Part shown: positions 1-9,223 of the stretch, piece after piece | Position numbering within the stretch: position 1 is the stretch's first letter | Layout of the letters: each line of letters starts with the position of its first letter | Assembly: GCA_947491935.1 (NCBI GenBank) | Contig: CANLLF010000001.1 | Span: 868,001 to 932,000 of the forward strand | Length of the DNA stretch: 64,000 bases | Direction: 5' to 3' | Source of the DNA: an uncultured Roseicyclus sp. | GTDB taxonomy: Bacteria > Pseudomonadota > Alphaproteobacteria > Rhodobacterales > Rhodobacteraceae | Translations under genes and position numbers: made by a program | The notes under the pieces: model-generated | Database searches by the model: none | Told to the model about the DNA's origin: nothing | Seen by the model: the letters and a program-made list of their open reading frames with translations, nothing else

Positions 1-1
1 G

Positions 2-346
2 GCAGACCATCACAGCTTTGACCTGATCTTTGTGGCCAACCTGCTGCATCTGGTGACGGAACCGGAGGCGCGAACCTGCCTGACCGAGATGGCGCTGGCG
101 CTGGCCACCGGAGGCCGCGCCGCCGTCTACGGCCCGTTCCTGCGCGACGGTCAGACCACAAGCGCCGGGGATGCCGCCTTCGATACCCGCCTGCGCGCCG
201 AAATCCCGGGCGCCGGATACAAGGATCTGACCTGGGTCACGGGGGTTTGGCAAGGCGTCGGGCTTACGCCCGCCGTGCCGCACCAGATGCCTGCGAATAA
301 CCTGCTTTTGCTGGTCCGAAAGCCCGCCGATACTGCCGTAACGTAA
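2..346 (+). CDS. DUF938 family SAM-dependent methyltransferase, C-terminal part
   Basis: The open frame enters from the left edge, so the N-terminus and the SAM-binding motif lie outside the window. What remains shows the DUF938 pattern: a hydrophobic strand ending in ANLLHLV, then YGPFLRDG, a conserved AAFDTRLR segment and the terminal MPANNLLLL strand. DUF938 proteins are small class I methyltransferase-fold proteins whose substrate is generally unknown. The frame is open from base 2 without a break. The family call is fairly firm; the function is not. Confidence 0.75.
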   Translation, partial: ADHHSFDLIFVANLLHLVTEPEARTCLTEMALALATGGRAAVYGPFLRDGQTTSAGDAAFDTRLRAEIPGAGYKDLTWVTGVWQGVGLTPAVPHQMPANNLLLLVRKPADTAVT

Positions 347-444
347 GGAAACACTTCGCTTTTCCCGATGCCACGGTTTATGGTCTCGCAATGCATACGC
401 GGCCCGGTCCGGGGCCCGTTTTACGACAAGGATCCCGACGGCCC

Positions 445-2271
445 ATGACTGCCGAATTCGCGCCAGAAGGTTTGTTCGCGCTTCTTGAAGGGCCCGCTTT
501 GGCGCGCCTGACGCAAACCTCGGTTGAACGTGGCAGCACGCTGATCGCCGCGGGAACCGGCGCTGACGCGATGTATCTGGTGGAAACCGGGCGCTTCCGG
601 GTGGAGCGGGACGGGGTCGAACTGGCAGAAATCGGCGCAGGCGCTGTTATCGGCGAAATGGCGTTCCTGACGGGGTCGTCGCGCACGGCGGATGTCGTGG
701 CCGCACGCGACAGTTGCGTCTACCGCATCGACCGTGCCGCCTATGACCTGCTCTGCACCGAGGTCGATGGCCTGCCTCAGGCGATTGCCGCGGAACTGGC
801 CGACAGGCTGGCGAAAACCTCGGCCCGCGTGGCACCTGATCCGGGCCGCCCGCCCGCGCGCACCTTCTGCATCCTGCCCGCCGCCGGTGCCCCCCTGCCG
901 GAGCGGTTCGTGCCCGATCTGGCCGCCGCGATCCGCGCCCACCATCCCGTGGCGTTGGTGACCGAGGCGACTTTCCGCGAGGCGTTGGGCGACCGCGCCG
1001 ATCCCACCTCATCGGAGGCGATCGCCTGGCTGAATACGCAGGAACGCACCGCGCGCATCGTCCTGTTCGTGGCCAGTCCCGGGGCAAGCGATTGGTCTCG
1101 CGCCGCCCTGAAACAGGCCGATCAGGCGATCTTCGTGGCGCAAGCCGTGAACTATCAGGAGCCCTCGGAGCTTGAGGAGTTTGCCCTTTCGATCCTGCCC
1201 GAAAGCCAGCGTCGGCTTGTCATCCTGCATCCACACCGCACGCAGCGGGCCAGCGGCACCGGGCGGTGGCTCGACACCCGCCCGGTCTTCATGCACCACC
1301 ACGTCGCCCTGACCGGCGGGGATGGGGATATCTCGCGGCTTGGCCGGTTTCTCTCAGGCCGGGCCATTGGCATGGTCCTGTCCGGCGGCGGCGCCTTTGG
1401 CGTGGCCCATGTGGGCGTCTACCGCGCCATGTCGGAACAGGGCTGGCCGCTCGATATCGTTGGCGGCACCTCCGTGGGATCCGCCATGGGTGGGGCAATT
1501 GCGCTTGGCGTCCCCGCCGAGGAGATCGGCCCGCGGGTGGAGCAGATCTTCGTGCGGTCCGGTGCAATGCGCCGGGTGACCGTCCCGAAATTCGCATTTC
1601 TCGATCACAAGGTCCTCGACGCCGCCCTGATGGAGCATTTCGGAACCGATCCGATCGAAGATCTGTGGATGCCGTTCTATGCGGTCGCTGCGGACCTCTC
1701 GAACATGGAAAAGACTGTGATCCGCCGGGGTCCGCTTTGGGAGGCGGTGCGCGCGTCGTCGGCCATTCCGGGCGTCCTGCCGCCATTCTTCACCGCCGAA
1801 GGCCGCATGCTGGTGGATGGCGGATGCATCGACAACATGCCCTTCCGCACCATGCACGGGCTAAAAACCGGGCCGAATGTCGTGGTGAATGTGCAAAAGG
1901 CCACCAACCAGGTCGTCCACGTGGATTACGCCAGCCTGCCGGGCCGCGCCGAACTGGTGCGCCAGACGGTGAACCCGTTTGGCAAGAAGGCCCCACGCGT
2001 TCCGGGCGTGATATCCACGGTGATGCGCTCGCTGCTGGTGGGGCAATCCGACATCCTGGCCGATCTTGATCCGGGCGATCTGATGATCCGCCCGCCGGGG
2101 CTGAAAGGCGCCGGGTTCCTCGCGTGGAACCAGCACAAGCTGTTCTACGAGATGGCCTACAAGCATGCGGTGGACACGTTTACCAGCCCGGACGGCTCCA
2201 ACATGGCCAAGATCGACGCGCTGCGCCGCGCGGCCACGGGCGATCCCGCGCTGGTTGAAGGCGCCGCGTAG
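445..2271 (+). CDS. Cyclic nucleotide-binding domain plus patatin-like phospholipase
   Basis: This is a 608-residue protein with two modules. The first 120 or so residues form a cNMP-binding-like barrel (VIGEMAFLTGSSRTADV is the phosphate-binding cassette). A linker follows, then a patatin domain with all catalytic elements: the oxyanion glycine loop SGGGAFG near residue 310, the nucleophile motif GTSVG near 340 and the partner Asp in VDGGCIDN near 457. Patatins hydrolyse acyl esters of phospholipids or lysophospholipids, and this architecture resembles bacterial NTE/RssA-type proteins. I chose the ATG at 445 because an AAGGA-like sequence precedes it and the barrel begins soon after; an in-frame ATG at 391 is possible. 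There is no obvious operon partner. Confidence 0.88.
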   Translation: MTAEFAPEGLFALLEGPALARLTQTSVERGSTLIAAGTGADAMYLVETGRFRVERDGVELAEIGAGAVIGEMAFLTGSSRTADVVAARDSCVYRIDRAAYDLLCTEVDGLPQAIAAELADRLAKTSARVAPDPGRPPARTFCILPAAGAPLPERFVPDLAAAIRAHHPVALVTEATFREALGDRADPTSSEAIAWLNTQERTARIVLFVASPGASDWSRAALKQADQAIFVAQAVNYQEPSELEEFALSILPESQRRLVILHPHRTQRASGTGRWLDTRPVFMHHHVALTGGDGDISRLGRFLSGRAIGMVLSGGGAFGVAHVGVYRAMSEQGWPLDIVGGTSVGSAMGGAIALGVPAEEIGPRVEQIFVRSGAMRRVTVPKFAFLDHKVLDAALMEHFGTDPIEDLWMPFYAVAADLSNMEKTVIRRGPLWEAVRASSAIPGVLPPFFTAEGRMLVDGGCIDNMPFRTMHGLKTGPNVVVNVQKATNQVVHVDYASLPGRAELVRQTVNPFGKKAPRVPGVISTVMRSLLVGQSDILADLDPGDLMIRPPGLKGAGFLAWNQHKLFYEMAYKHAVDTFTSPDGSNMAKIDALRRAATGDPALVEGAA

Positions 2272-2412
2272 CGCGGGGACTCGACGTCGCGGTTTCTCTC
2301 GCATAGAACTGCGCCATTCCGCCGGAGGACCCTGCCGATGATCAAGATAGCCTGACGTCACCTGCACGCCCAACCGCGTGCCGATTGCTATCTTCCTTTT
2401 CGGAGCATCCCC

Positions 2413-2937
2413 ATGCATCCCATTATTTATGACGTGGCGGTTTCCGCCGACGGCTTCATTGCCGGACCCAATGCGGACGTGTCCGCCTTTCCCCATACCG
2501 GCGCCATCGTGGACGATTACATGGCTCGCCTTGCCACCTATGCCGTGGCACTCATGGGGCGGGCAACCTATGAATTCGGCTACGAATTTGGGCTGAAACC
2601 GGGGGCCAACCCCTATCCGCATATGCGGGCCATTGTGGTGTCGTCCACGCTCAGCCTTCCAAACGATGCTCAGGTCGAAATCTGGCGCGATCTGTCGGGC
2701 CTGCAGGCGCTTTGCGAAACTGCGGACGGGCCGATCTATCTGTGCGGTGGGGGGAAACTGGCCAGTGCCGTGGCCGCCACTGGCCACCTCACGTCTCTTC
2801 GCCTGAAGCGGGCGCCAATGGTGCTTGGCGGGGGCACGCCGCTCTTTGCCGGGTTGCCATCCTCGCGTATCCTGTCTCTCCTGGAGCAACGGGATTACGG
2901 CGAAGGTCTGCTGTTTCAGGACTTCCGGTTCTCCTGA
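2413..2937 (+). CDS. Dihydrofolate reductase / RibD C-terminal-like family protein
   Basis: This 174-residue protein starts with the family strand IIYDVAVSADGFIAGP, carries the MGRATYE helix and the CGGGKLASAV nucleotide-binding loop near residue 115, and ends with MVLGGGTPLF and LLFQDFRF. These features place it in the RibD C-terminal/DHFR-like superfamily, whose members bind NADPH and reduce pterin- or pyrimidine-like substrates. Most such stand-alone copies have no defined substrate. The 141 bases before it hold no convincing gene. Its neighbours do not suggest a pathway. Confidence 0.8.
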   Translation: MHPIIYDVAVSADGFIAGPNADVSAFPHTGAIVDDYMARLATYAVALMGRATYEFGYEFGLKPGANPYPHMRAIVVSSTLSLPNDAQVEIWRDLSGLQALCETADGPIYLCGGGKLASAVAATGHLTSLRLKRAPMVLGGGTPLFAGLPSSRILSLLEQRDYGEGLLFQDFRFS

Positions 2938-3002
2938 CCTTTTCAGCCCCGCGCGCCGCCGTCATGGTGGCGCGCAGACACGCCAATCTCAGGACATTTC
3001 CC

Positions 3003-3470
3003 ATGTACAAAGCAACATGTCTCGCCGCCGCGATCTCCCTTGCTGCAGCCCTTCCCTCGCTTGCTCAATCCGAACTGGAGCGGCTCGAGGCTGCGACGGA
3101 GGCGGCCTCACTGAGTATGGAGGCGTTCCTCGTCGCCCGTGCGCCTGAATTGGCCGATGTGATGGTTAATTGGGATTGGGACGAGGAAATGCGCAATGCC
3201 GCCAGGTGCACGCTCGATGCCGTCCGTGAAGAGGGTGGCGATGAAGCCGTCGCGTCTTATCTGGATGCAATGGACGAATTTGCCGTGCTGGAACTGACCT
3301 CCCTTGACCAGATCGGCCGGGATACGCCGGTTCCGATCAATCCCGATTTTGCCATGGCGACCAGCCAGGCCTGCGGCACGGCCGAGATCTCGATGCGCCG
3401 GATGCAGGAAAGCGGATTGATTGAGGCCATGATGAACCCAGAGGTGATGGGCCGCCTGATGGCCGAATAG
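3003..3470 (+). CDS. Hypothetical secreted protein
   Basis: This 155-residue protein starts at the ATG at 3003, where a Sec-type signal peptide begins (MYKATCLAAAISLAAALPSLAQS, with likely cleavage after LAQ). The mature part is acidic and helical, rich in Met, Glu and Ala, with two cysteines (in AARCTLD and SQACGTA) that could pair in the periplasm. I do not recognise a family. It runs the same way as the reductase gene upstream but 65 bases separate them. Confidence 0.65.
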   Translation: MYKATCLAAAISLAAALPSLAQSELERLEAATEAASLSMEAFLVARAPELADVMVNWDWDEEMRNAARCTLDAVREEGGDEAVASYLDAMDEFAVLELTSLDQIGRDTPVPINPDFAMATSQACGTAEISMRRMQESGLIEAMMNPEVMGRLMAE

Positions 3471-3474
3471 GCGC

Positions 3475-3855
3475 TCAGGGAAACACAACACTACCGGTGT
3501 TGGCCGCTAAGATCGCGGCCAGCGGCACGCCGTGAAGACGCTCGATCCGGCTGGCGCTCATGGCATTGGCCAGCACACTGAGCGTGAAGAGCGCGAACAA
3601 GACCCACAGACTGAGGCGAAGAAACTCGTCGGGGACAATCTCCTCCACGTAGCCAGCTGTTTGCGCCAAGGCGACGAAGCCCAGAACCGCCACGCAGAAG
3701 GCCATTGCGCTACCGATGCGCTGGCGGGCCGGCAGAACCCGGTGCTGACCGCCCCACGCCATGCGGCCGAACGGCCGACCCATCGCAAGCATCGCCTGGA
3801 ACAACGCGAGCCATGCGAAACCCAATAGCCCCAGCACGCCCAGAAGCGATACCAC
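3475..3855 (-). CDS. Small integral membrane protein coupled to the upstream dehydrogenase gene
   Basis: The GTG start at 3855 shares one base with the TAG stop of the large dehydrogenase (TAGTG), a layout that implies translational coupling. The 126-residue product is hydrophobic, with about three membrane segments: VVSLLGVLGLLGFAWLAL at the N-terminus, SAMAFCVAVLGFVALAQ in the middle and LWVLFALFTLSVLANAM near the C-terminus. I recognise no family motif. The coupling suggests co-expression with the demethylase, perhaps as a membrane partner, but that is inference. The longer open frame to 4083 runs through the dehydrogenase gene and is not the start I favour. Confidence 0.6.
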   Translation of the reverse strand: MVSLLGVLGLLGFAWLALFQAMLAMGRPFGRMAWGGQHRVLPARQRIGSAMAFCVAVLGFVALAQTAGYVEEIVPDEFLRLSLWVLFALFTLSVLANAMSASRIERLHGVPLAAILAANTGSVVFP

Positions 3856-6359
3856 TATCCGTCCACCCGGATCGTCGCGTTCGTGGGATCGTAAGGGCTG
3901 TCTTCCACAACCTCGGCATCCCAGAGATCCCGGAACATCCGCACCTTCAGCCTGGTGCCGACCTCCGCCAGATCCGGGCGGACATATCCCATCCCGATCT
4001 GTTTGCCGAAGGCCACCGAATAGCCACCAGATGTCAGCCGACCCACCTTCTCTCCATCCACCAAAAGCGCCTCGCGCCCCCAAGGGTCCGCATCGACCGG
4101 TCCGTCAATCAGAACTGTCACACATTTCGAGCGAAGGCCGGTGGCCACCATGGCGTCCTTGCCGTGGAAATCCTTCCCCAGATCCACGAAACGATCGAGG
4201 CCCGCCTCCAGCGGCGTCGCGTCCCGGCCCAGTTCTGTTCCGAAGGCGCGATAGGACTTCTCCTGCCGGAGCCAGTTTTGCGCGCGTCCCCCGGCAAGCG
4301 TCATGGCGTGTTTCTCACCCGCAGCAACCAACTGATCCCAAAGGTAGTTCTGCATCTCGATGGGATGATGCAACTCCCACCCCAACTCGCCCGTATAGGC
4401 CACCCGGATCGCACGGACCGGACACATGCCCAGCTCGATGTTCCGCATGCTCAGCCACGGGAACCGCTTGTTCGAGAGCGCCGTTTCCGGATCCGCATCA
4501 CGGATCAGTTCCTTCAGCACATCGCGCGACTTTGGTCCTGCAATGGCGAAGACGCCCCATTTGGTCGTGACGTCTTCCTCGTTAATCCGCCCGAACCGGT
4601 CCTCGTTCGTCATGATCGCCTTGTAGAGGTAATCCTGATCGTAGGCGTGCCACGCCCCCGCGCTGACAAGGTAGTAATCCTCCTCCGCCACCCGCACGAT
4701 GGTGTATTCCGTCCGCGTCGTGCCCGCGCCGGTCAGCGCGTAGGTCAGGTTGATCCGCCCCACCTTGGGCAACTTGTTGGTGGTGAACCAATCCAGGAAC
4801 GCGGTCGCGCCCGGCCCGCTGATCCGGTGCTTGGCGAACGCCGTTGCGTCGAACAACGCCACGCCGTTGCGCGTCGCCTCCGCCTCCGCCTTGGCATAGT
4901 CCCACCAGCCACCCCGGCGGAACGATCGTGCATCATGGTCGAAGGACGACGGCGCATCCAGCGGCCCATAATAATTCGGCCGTTCGAACCCGTTCACACA
5001 GCCGAACTGCGCACCCGCCGCCTTTTGCCGGTCATAGGCCGGGCCCGTGCGCAGCGGGCGGCACGCTTCCCGCTCCTCGTCCGGGTGATGCAGGATGTAG
5101 ACGTGGTCGTAGCATTCCTCGTTCTTGCGCGCGGCATATTCCGTCGTCATCCAATCCTGCCCGTAGCGCTTGGGATCGAGCGAGGCCATGTCGATCTCGG
5201 CCTCGCCGTCGACCATCATCTGCGCAAGGTAGTAGCCGGTCCCGCCCGCAGCCGTGATGCCAAACGAGAACCCTTCGGCCAGCCACATATTGTCCAACCC
5301 CGGCGCAGGCCCGACCAGCGGATTGCCATCGGGCGTGTAGCAGATCGGGCCGTTGAAATCGTCTTTCAACCCGCTCTCCTCGCAGGTCGGAATGCGATGG
5401 ATCATCGCCATGTACTGCTCTTCGATCCGCTCCAAATCGAGCGGGAACAGATCGGCGCGGAAAGAGTCCGGCACGCCGTGTTCGAAACGGGCAGGGGCGT
5501 GTTTCTCATAGACGCCAAGGATCCACCCGCCCCGTTCTTCGCGCACGTAGCTTTGCGCGTCGGCGTCGCGGATCACCGGATGCTCCGCATTGCCCTCCTT
5601 GCGCCACTCCACCAGAGCAGGATCCTGATCCATGACAATGAACTGATGCTCCACCGGGATCGCGGGGATCTTGATGTCGAGCATCTTGGCCGTGCGCTGC
5701 GCGTGGTTGCCCGACGCCGTGACCACATGCTCGGCGGTGATCACCATTTGCTCGTCAGAGGGCACAAGGTTGCCGCCCTTCTCGATCATCTTGGTGACTG
5801 TCACTTCCCACGCCGACCCGTTCCACTCAAACCCATCCGCCTGCCACTTCCGCACGATTTCCACACCCCGCTGCCGCGCGCCCTTGGCCATCGCCATCGT
5901 GACGTCCGCAGGGTTAATGTAGCCGTCCGTATTGTGGTAAATCGCGCCCTTCAAATCGTCGGTACGGATCAGCGGCCAACGCTCCTTGATCTGCTCCGGC
6001 GTCAGCCATTCAAACGGCACGCCCACCGTCTCGGCGGTGGAGGCATAGAGCATATACTCATCCATCCGTTCGTCCGTCTGCGCCATACGCAGATTGCCCA
6101 CCACGGCAAAGCCCGCATTCAGCCCGGTCTCTTCCTCCAGCGTCTTGTAGAACTTGACGGAGTAGTCGTGGATGTGGGTCGTCGCGTAGGACATGTTGAA
6201 CAACGGCAAGAGCCCCGCCGCGTGCCACGTGGAGCCCGAGGTCAACTCGTCCCGTTCCAGCAGCATCACGTCAGCCCACCCCGCCTTGGCCAGGTGATAG
6301 GCGATCGATGTCCCGACGGCGCCGCCGCCAACGACAAGGGCTTTTACTTCGGTCTTCAT
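3855..6359 (-). CDS. FAD-dependent dehydrogenase with glycine-cleavage-T domain (dimethylglycine/sarcosine dehydrogenase type)
   Basis: The 834-residue product has an N-terminal DAO-type FAD fold (dinucleotide loop VGGGAVG at residues 10-16) followed by a FAO-type middle part and a C-terminal folate-binding GcvT-like half (GPKSRDVLKEL, YTGELGWELHHP, and a terminal GYSVAFGKQIGMGYV). His46 in GSTWHAAG matches the histidine that covalently carries FAD in dimethylglycine and sarcosine dehydrogenases. Such enzymes oxidatively demethylate methylated glycines and pass formaldehyde-level carbon to tetrahydrofolate. The ATG at 6359 has GGAG upstream at good spacing; a GTG at 6380 does not. The exact substrate cannot be told from sequence. 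Confidence 0.85.
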   Translation of the reverse strand: MKTEVKALVVGGGAVGTSIAYHLAKAGWADVMLLERDELTSGSTWHAAGLLPLFNMSYATTHIHDYSVKFYKTLEEETGLNAGFAVVGNLRMAQTDERMDEYMLYASTAETVGVPFEWLTPEQIKERWPLIRTDDLKGAIYHNTDGYINPADVTMAMAKGARQRGVEIVRKWQADGFEWNGSAWEVTVTKMIEKGGNLVPSDEQMVITAEHVVTASGNHAQRTAKMLDIKIPAIPVEHQFIVMDQDPALVEWRKEGNAEHPVIRDADAQSYVREERGGWILGVYEKHAPARFEHGVPDSFRADLFPLDLERIEEQYMAMIHRIPTCEESGLKDDFNGPICYTPDGNPLVGPAPGLDNMWLAEGFSFGITAAGGTGYYLAQMMVDGEAEIDMASLDPKRYGQDWMTTEYAARKNEECYDHVYILHHPDEEREACRPLRTGPAYDRQKAAGAQFGCVNGFERPNYYGPLDAPSSFDHDARSFRRGGWWDYAKAEAEATRNGVALFDATAFAKHRISGPGATAFLDWFTTNKLPKVGRINLTYALTGAGTTRTEYTIVRVAEEDYYLVSAGAWHAYDQDYLYKAIMTNEDRFGRINEEDVTTKWGVFAIAGPKSRDVLKELIRDADPETALSNKRFPWLSMRNIELGMCPVRAIRVAYTGELGWELHHPIEMQNYLWDQLVAAGEKHAMTLAGGRAQNWLRQEKSYRAFGTELGRDATPLEAGLDRFVDLGKDFHGKDAMVATGLRSKCVTVLIDGPVDADPWGREALLVDGEKVGRLTSGGYSVAFGKQIGMGYVRPDLAEVGTRLKVRMFRDLWDAEVVEDSPYDPTNATIRVDG

Positions 6360-6465
6360 GGGCGCACTCCGGGTAGCCACGCAACTCTGCTAGCCCTACC
6401 TGCCCTAAACGCGACGGTCCCGCCTTACCCACCCGACCCAAAGCCGCAGAAAAGCGACATAGCTC

Positions 6466-6493
6466 ATAACAGCACGCCGGAACCGGCTGTCGA
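6466..6493 (-). promoter_or_regulatory. Candidate promoter for the FAD/GcvT dehydrogenase gene
   Basis: Read on the minus strand there is a TCGACA hexamer (6493-6488), a 16-base spacer and TGTTAT (6471-6466), about 105 bases upstream of the ATG at 6359. The spacer holds a short GCCGG/CCGGC inverted repeat. The match to a housekeeping promoter is partial and position is the main support. Confidence 0.25.
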
Positions 6494-6601
6494 ATTACAA
6501 AAAATCGTCGGCCGGCATCCGCTCCTGGACCCTCGGGAAACCCGCCCCTTCAAAATGGCGGATAGGACGAAGGCCTCAGCTAAGCATCTCCCACACCGTG
6601 C

Positions 6602-7018
6602 TCAGCATTGATGCGCGTAAGTGAACACCAATTCATCCTCGACCAAAGCGCCAGTGGGCACGCAATTCTCTCGAACCGGGCGTAGACCGTGCAGGGTGAT
6701 CGTAAGTGGGTCCTGCGTCACATGACCCGCCACCGCATATCTGAGCGGTTCCGCTGGACAAGAGGCCGAGAACACCCGCGCCGTACCGGAGTAGTTGCCG
6801 TTCGCATGCACACCGTCGAACATCACCATGTTCTCACGTGCCCCGGTGGGAGCCAGATCATCACGCAGGATTTCATAACTGAAGTACCGGTTCTCTTCCA
6901 CAGCGCCAAGCCGCATCAAGGATCCGTTGTGCCACCAACAACTATCAGCGACGGCAAAGGTCGGGAGAGTGGCCACCGAGGTTGCGATGGAAAGAGAAAC
7001 AATAATTCGCAGCGACAT
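6602..7018 (-). CDS. Hypothetical secreted protein
   Basis: Starting at the ATG at 7018 gives a 138-residue protein with a good Sec signal peptide (MSLRIIVSLSIATSVA then FAVADS, cleavage probably after AVA). The mature part begins SCWWHNGS and has cysteines near its start, middle (SCPAEP), late (ENCVP) and end (HQC), suggesting two disulfides in the periplasm. A longer start at 7054 would place 12 residues before the signal peptide and is less likely. The gene is somewhat less GC-rich than its neighbours. I do not recognise the family. Confidence 0.65.
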   Translation of the reverse strand: MSLRIIVSLSIATSVATLPTFAVADSCWWHNGSLMRLGAVEENRYFSYEILRDDLAPTGARENMVMFDGVHANGNYSGTARVFSASCPAEPLRYAVAGHVTQDPLTITLHGLRPVRENCVPTGALVEDELVFTYAHQC

Positions 7019-7125
7019 TGGATGCGATCTCCCACTCGGATTGAACGACACCATAAAAATGCATAGAGCTTCTAATCTGGAAATGGTGGTTTTCCCGCCT
7101 TACACCACGCTCCGCCGCAAGACGC

Positions 7126-8067
7126 TTATTCAATGCTCCTGCGGAGCAATACCATCACTGACCACAAAAGCAGCACTGGCAACACCAGCACCCGCAGCAC
7201 GAATATCCCGATGATCGTCAGCGTGGCCGAGAACAGCGTATCCGCCTCCCGCGTGAAGACCGCCGCGGCCTCCACGTAGCCAGCCACCGAGTTCCTCGCC
7301 CCGCTGATCGCCGACAAAAAGCCCGAGATCATGCCCTCGGAGCCATCCGCAGACTCCAGCAGCTCCTCCTCGCCCGCGCCGATCAGGACCCGCGCCTCAC
7401 CGGCCACCGCGTCCAACGCCGCCATGGCCTCATCCCACTGCGCCTGCGTGGCGACCTCACCGAGCCAAACGCCGCCTGCAAAAACCAGCGGCAAGACCAA
7501 CCCCAAAGCCGCACCCAACCGAACTGCCCGCAAACTCGCGCGCGCCGCTGATCCCTTCGCAAAGCCATAACCGACAAGGCCCACGCCCAACACGATCAAC
7601 CCAATCGCCGCCACCGGCTGCAGACCCACGATCGCAATCGCCGCTCCCGCCGCCACGGCAAAGACCACATCGGCCACCCGCTCGACCGTGTCGTCGACCG
7701 GCTCCAACACCTTCAAAGGCTGCAAAGACGCCTGCGCCCCGATGGAGGCCCCGACCTCCACCTCCTGCGCCGCCGACAAAGCCGCGTTGATCGCGCGGAG
7801 CGACACGTAGACGCCCGCCGTCACCACCGCGATCTCCTCCGCCGCGTTCACCGCAGGCGGCAAGGCCGGATTCACCTCACCCCCGCGCAGCAGATCCCAC
7901 GCACCAACCAAAAGGCAAAGCAATCCAACAATCGCAAAGATCACGGGCCGCAAAGCGGATGTCCCCTTGGGGCCCCGTCCACCCCGCCGCTCACCCTGCA
8001 AGATCGGGCGCTCAGGCTCGGAGGGCCTCTCCGGTGCCCGCAATGGCGGCTCGGCGCGCCCGGTCAC
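7126..8067 (-). CDS. Hypothetical multi-span membrane protein
   Basis: The 313-residue product starts with a charged, proline-rich cytoplasmic tail (about 38 residues), followed by a hydrophobic segment (PVIFAIVGLLCLLVGAW), two central spans around VFAVAAGAAIAIVGL and VAAIGLIVLGVGLVGYGFA, a further span near LGLVLPLVFAGGVWLG, and a C-terminal span (ILRVLVLPVLLLW-like) ending in Arg-Arg-Ser-Ile-Glu. Its ATG overlaps the stop of the hydroxyacid dehydrogenase by four bases (ATGA), so the two are probably co-translated. I recognise no catalytic motif and assign no function. Confidence 0.7.
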   Translation of the reverse strand: MTGRAEPPLRAPERPSEPERPILQGERRGGRGPKGTSALRPVIFAIVGLLCLLVGAWDLLRGGEVNPALPPAVNAAEEIAVVTAGVYVSLRAINAALSAAQEVEVGASIGAQASLQPLKVLEPVDDTVERVADVVFAVAAGAAIAIVGLQPVAAIGLIVLGVGLVGYGFAKGSAARASLRAVRLGAALGLVLPLVFAGGVWLGEVATQAQWDEAMAALDAVAGEARVLIGAGEEELLESADGSEGMISGFLSAISGARNSVAGYVEAAAVFTREADTLFSATLTIIGIFVLRVLVLPVLLLWSVMVLLRRSIE

Positions 8068-9050
8068 AACATTGCGGGCACAACCAGATCCGGCGGCCTG
8101 TGCCCGTCTGCAAAGGTCTTGATATTGATCAACACCTTCTCTCCCATCTCGATCCGCCCTTCCCGCGTCGCCGATCCCATATGGGGCAGCAGCACTGCAT
8201 TCGGCAGCTCCCGCAGGCGCGGGTTCACCTCGCGCCCCTTCTCAAACACGTCCAACCCTGCCCCCGCAATCTCACCGGCGCGCAGCATCCGCGTCAGGGC
8301 GTTTTCGTCGATCACCTCGCCCCGCGACGTATTCACGATCACCGCCTCGGGCTTCATCAGTTTCAGGCGACGGGCATTCATCAGGTGGAATGTGCTTGGC
8401 GTATGGGGGCAGTTCACGCTGATCACATCCATCCGCGCGATCATCTGGTCGAGGCTCTCCCAATAGGTCGCCTCCAACTCGGCCTCGGTCTCTTCGTGGA
8501 GCCGTCGCCGATTGTGGTAATGGACCTGCATCCCGAAGGCCGCCGCCCGTTTGGCTACCGCCTGCCCGATCCGGCCCATACCAAGGATGCCAAGCCGCTT
8601 TCCGGCCACGCGCCCGCCCATGAAGGCCGTTGGCGCCCAACCATCCCAATTGCCCGCCTGCATCACGTTCATGCCTTCAGGTACGCGCCGCAACACGCCC
8701 AGCATGAGGGCCATGACCATATCGGCCGTGTCGTCCGTCATCACGCCGGGCGTGTTGCTGACCAGCACCCCTCGCTGCCGGGCGGTGGACACGTCGATAT
8801 GATCCACCCCGGCGCCATAATTCGCGATCAGCTTCAGGCGCTCCCCGGCCTGCCCCAACATGCCACCTTCGATCTTGTCGGCGATGCAGGGCACCAGCAC
8901 ATCCGCGCGCCGCATCGCATCCACAAGCTCATCGCGCGACATCGGGCGGTCGTTTTCGCGCAGTTCCACATCGAACAATTCGCTCATCCGCGTCTCAACC
9001 GCCTCGGGCAACCGTCGCGTAACGACAACACTTAACCGCTGACCTGCCAT
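8064..9050 (-). CDS. D-2-hydroxyacid dehydrogenase (glyoxylate reductase-like)
   Basis: The 328-residue protein has the full D-2-hydroxyacid dehydrogenase layout: a split substrate domain, NAD(P)-binding loop LGMGRIGQAV near residue 155, the HNRRRLHEE segment in which Arg residues after the second strand hint at NADPH use, the NTSRGEVIDENAL strand bearing the catalytic Arg, and LLPHMGSAT with the catalytic His. Glyoxylate, hydroxypyruvate or a related 2-oxoacid is the likely substrate. It is divergent from the SH3-like gene at 9224 and is followed by the membrane protein with a four-base overlap. Confidence 0.88.
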   Translation of the reverse strand: MAGQRLSVVVTRRLPEAVETRMSELFDVELRENDRPMSRDELVDAMRRADVLVPCIADKIEGGMLGQAGERLKLIANYGAGVDHIDVSTARQRGVLVSNTPGVMTDDTADMVMALMLGVLRRVPEGMNVMQAGNWDGWAPTAFMGGRVAGKRLGILGMGRIGQAVAKRAAAFGMQVHYHNRRRLHEETEAELEATYWESLDQMIARMDVISVNCPHTPSTFHLMNARRLKLMKPEAVIVNTSRGEVIDENALTRMLRAGEIAGAGLDVFEKGREVNPRLRELPNAVLLPHMGSATREGRIEMGEKVLINIKTFADGHRPPDLVVPAML

Positions 9051-9223
9051 TCATCGCCTCCAAATCGTGGCTTTTCGCGCCTCACCATGACACTCTCTGA
9101 TTGCACCCCCCGGCGCAAGAACGTCGCACCATCAAAGGGCGGGGCAAGAGCAGGACAGTTTCGGCACCGCCGCGCCAGCACAAGGCGCAGGTCCAAGGGC
9201 GGGCCCGTACATGAGGCAGATAC

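Noticed and set aside
4960-5010. GTTCGAACCC stretch resembling a tRNA T-arm.
   Set aside because: It is inside the dehydrogenase coding region and no cloverleaf forms around it.
3705-6611. 968-codon open frame on the plus strand opposite the FAD/GcvT dehydrogenase.
   Set aside because: It is a high-GC antisense shadow: Arg/Pro/His-rich with no domain pattern, while the minus strand encodes a complete known family.
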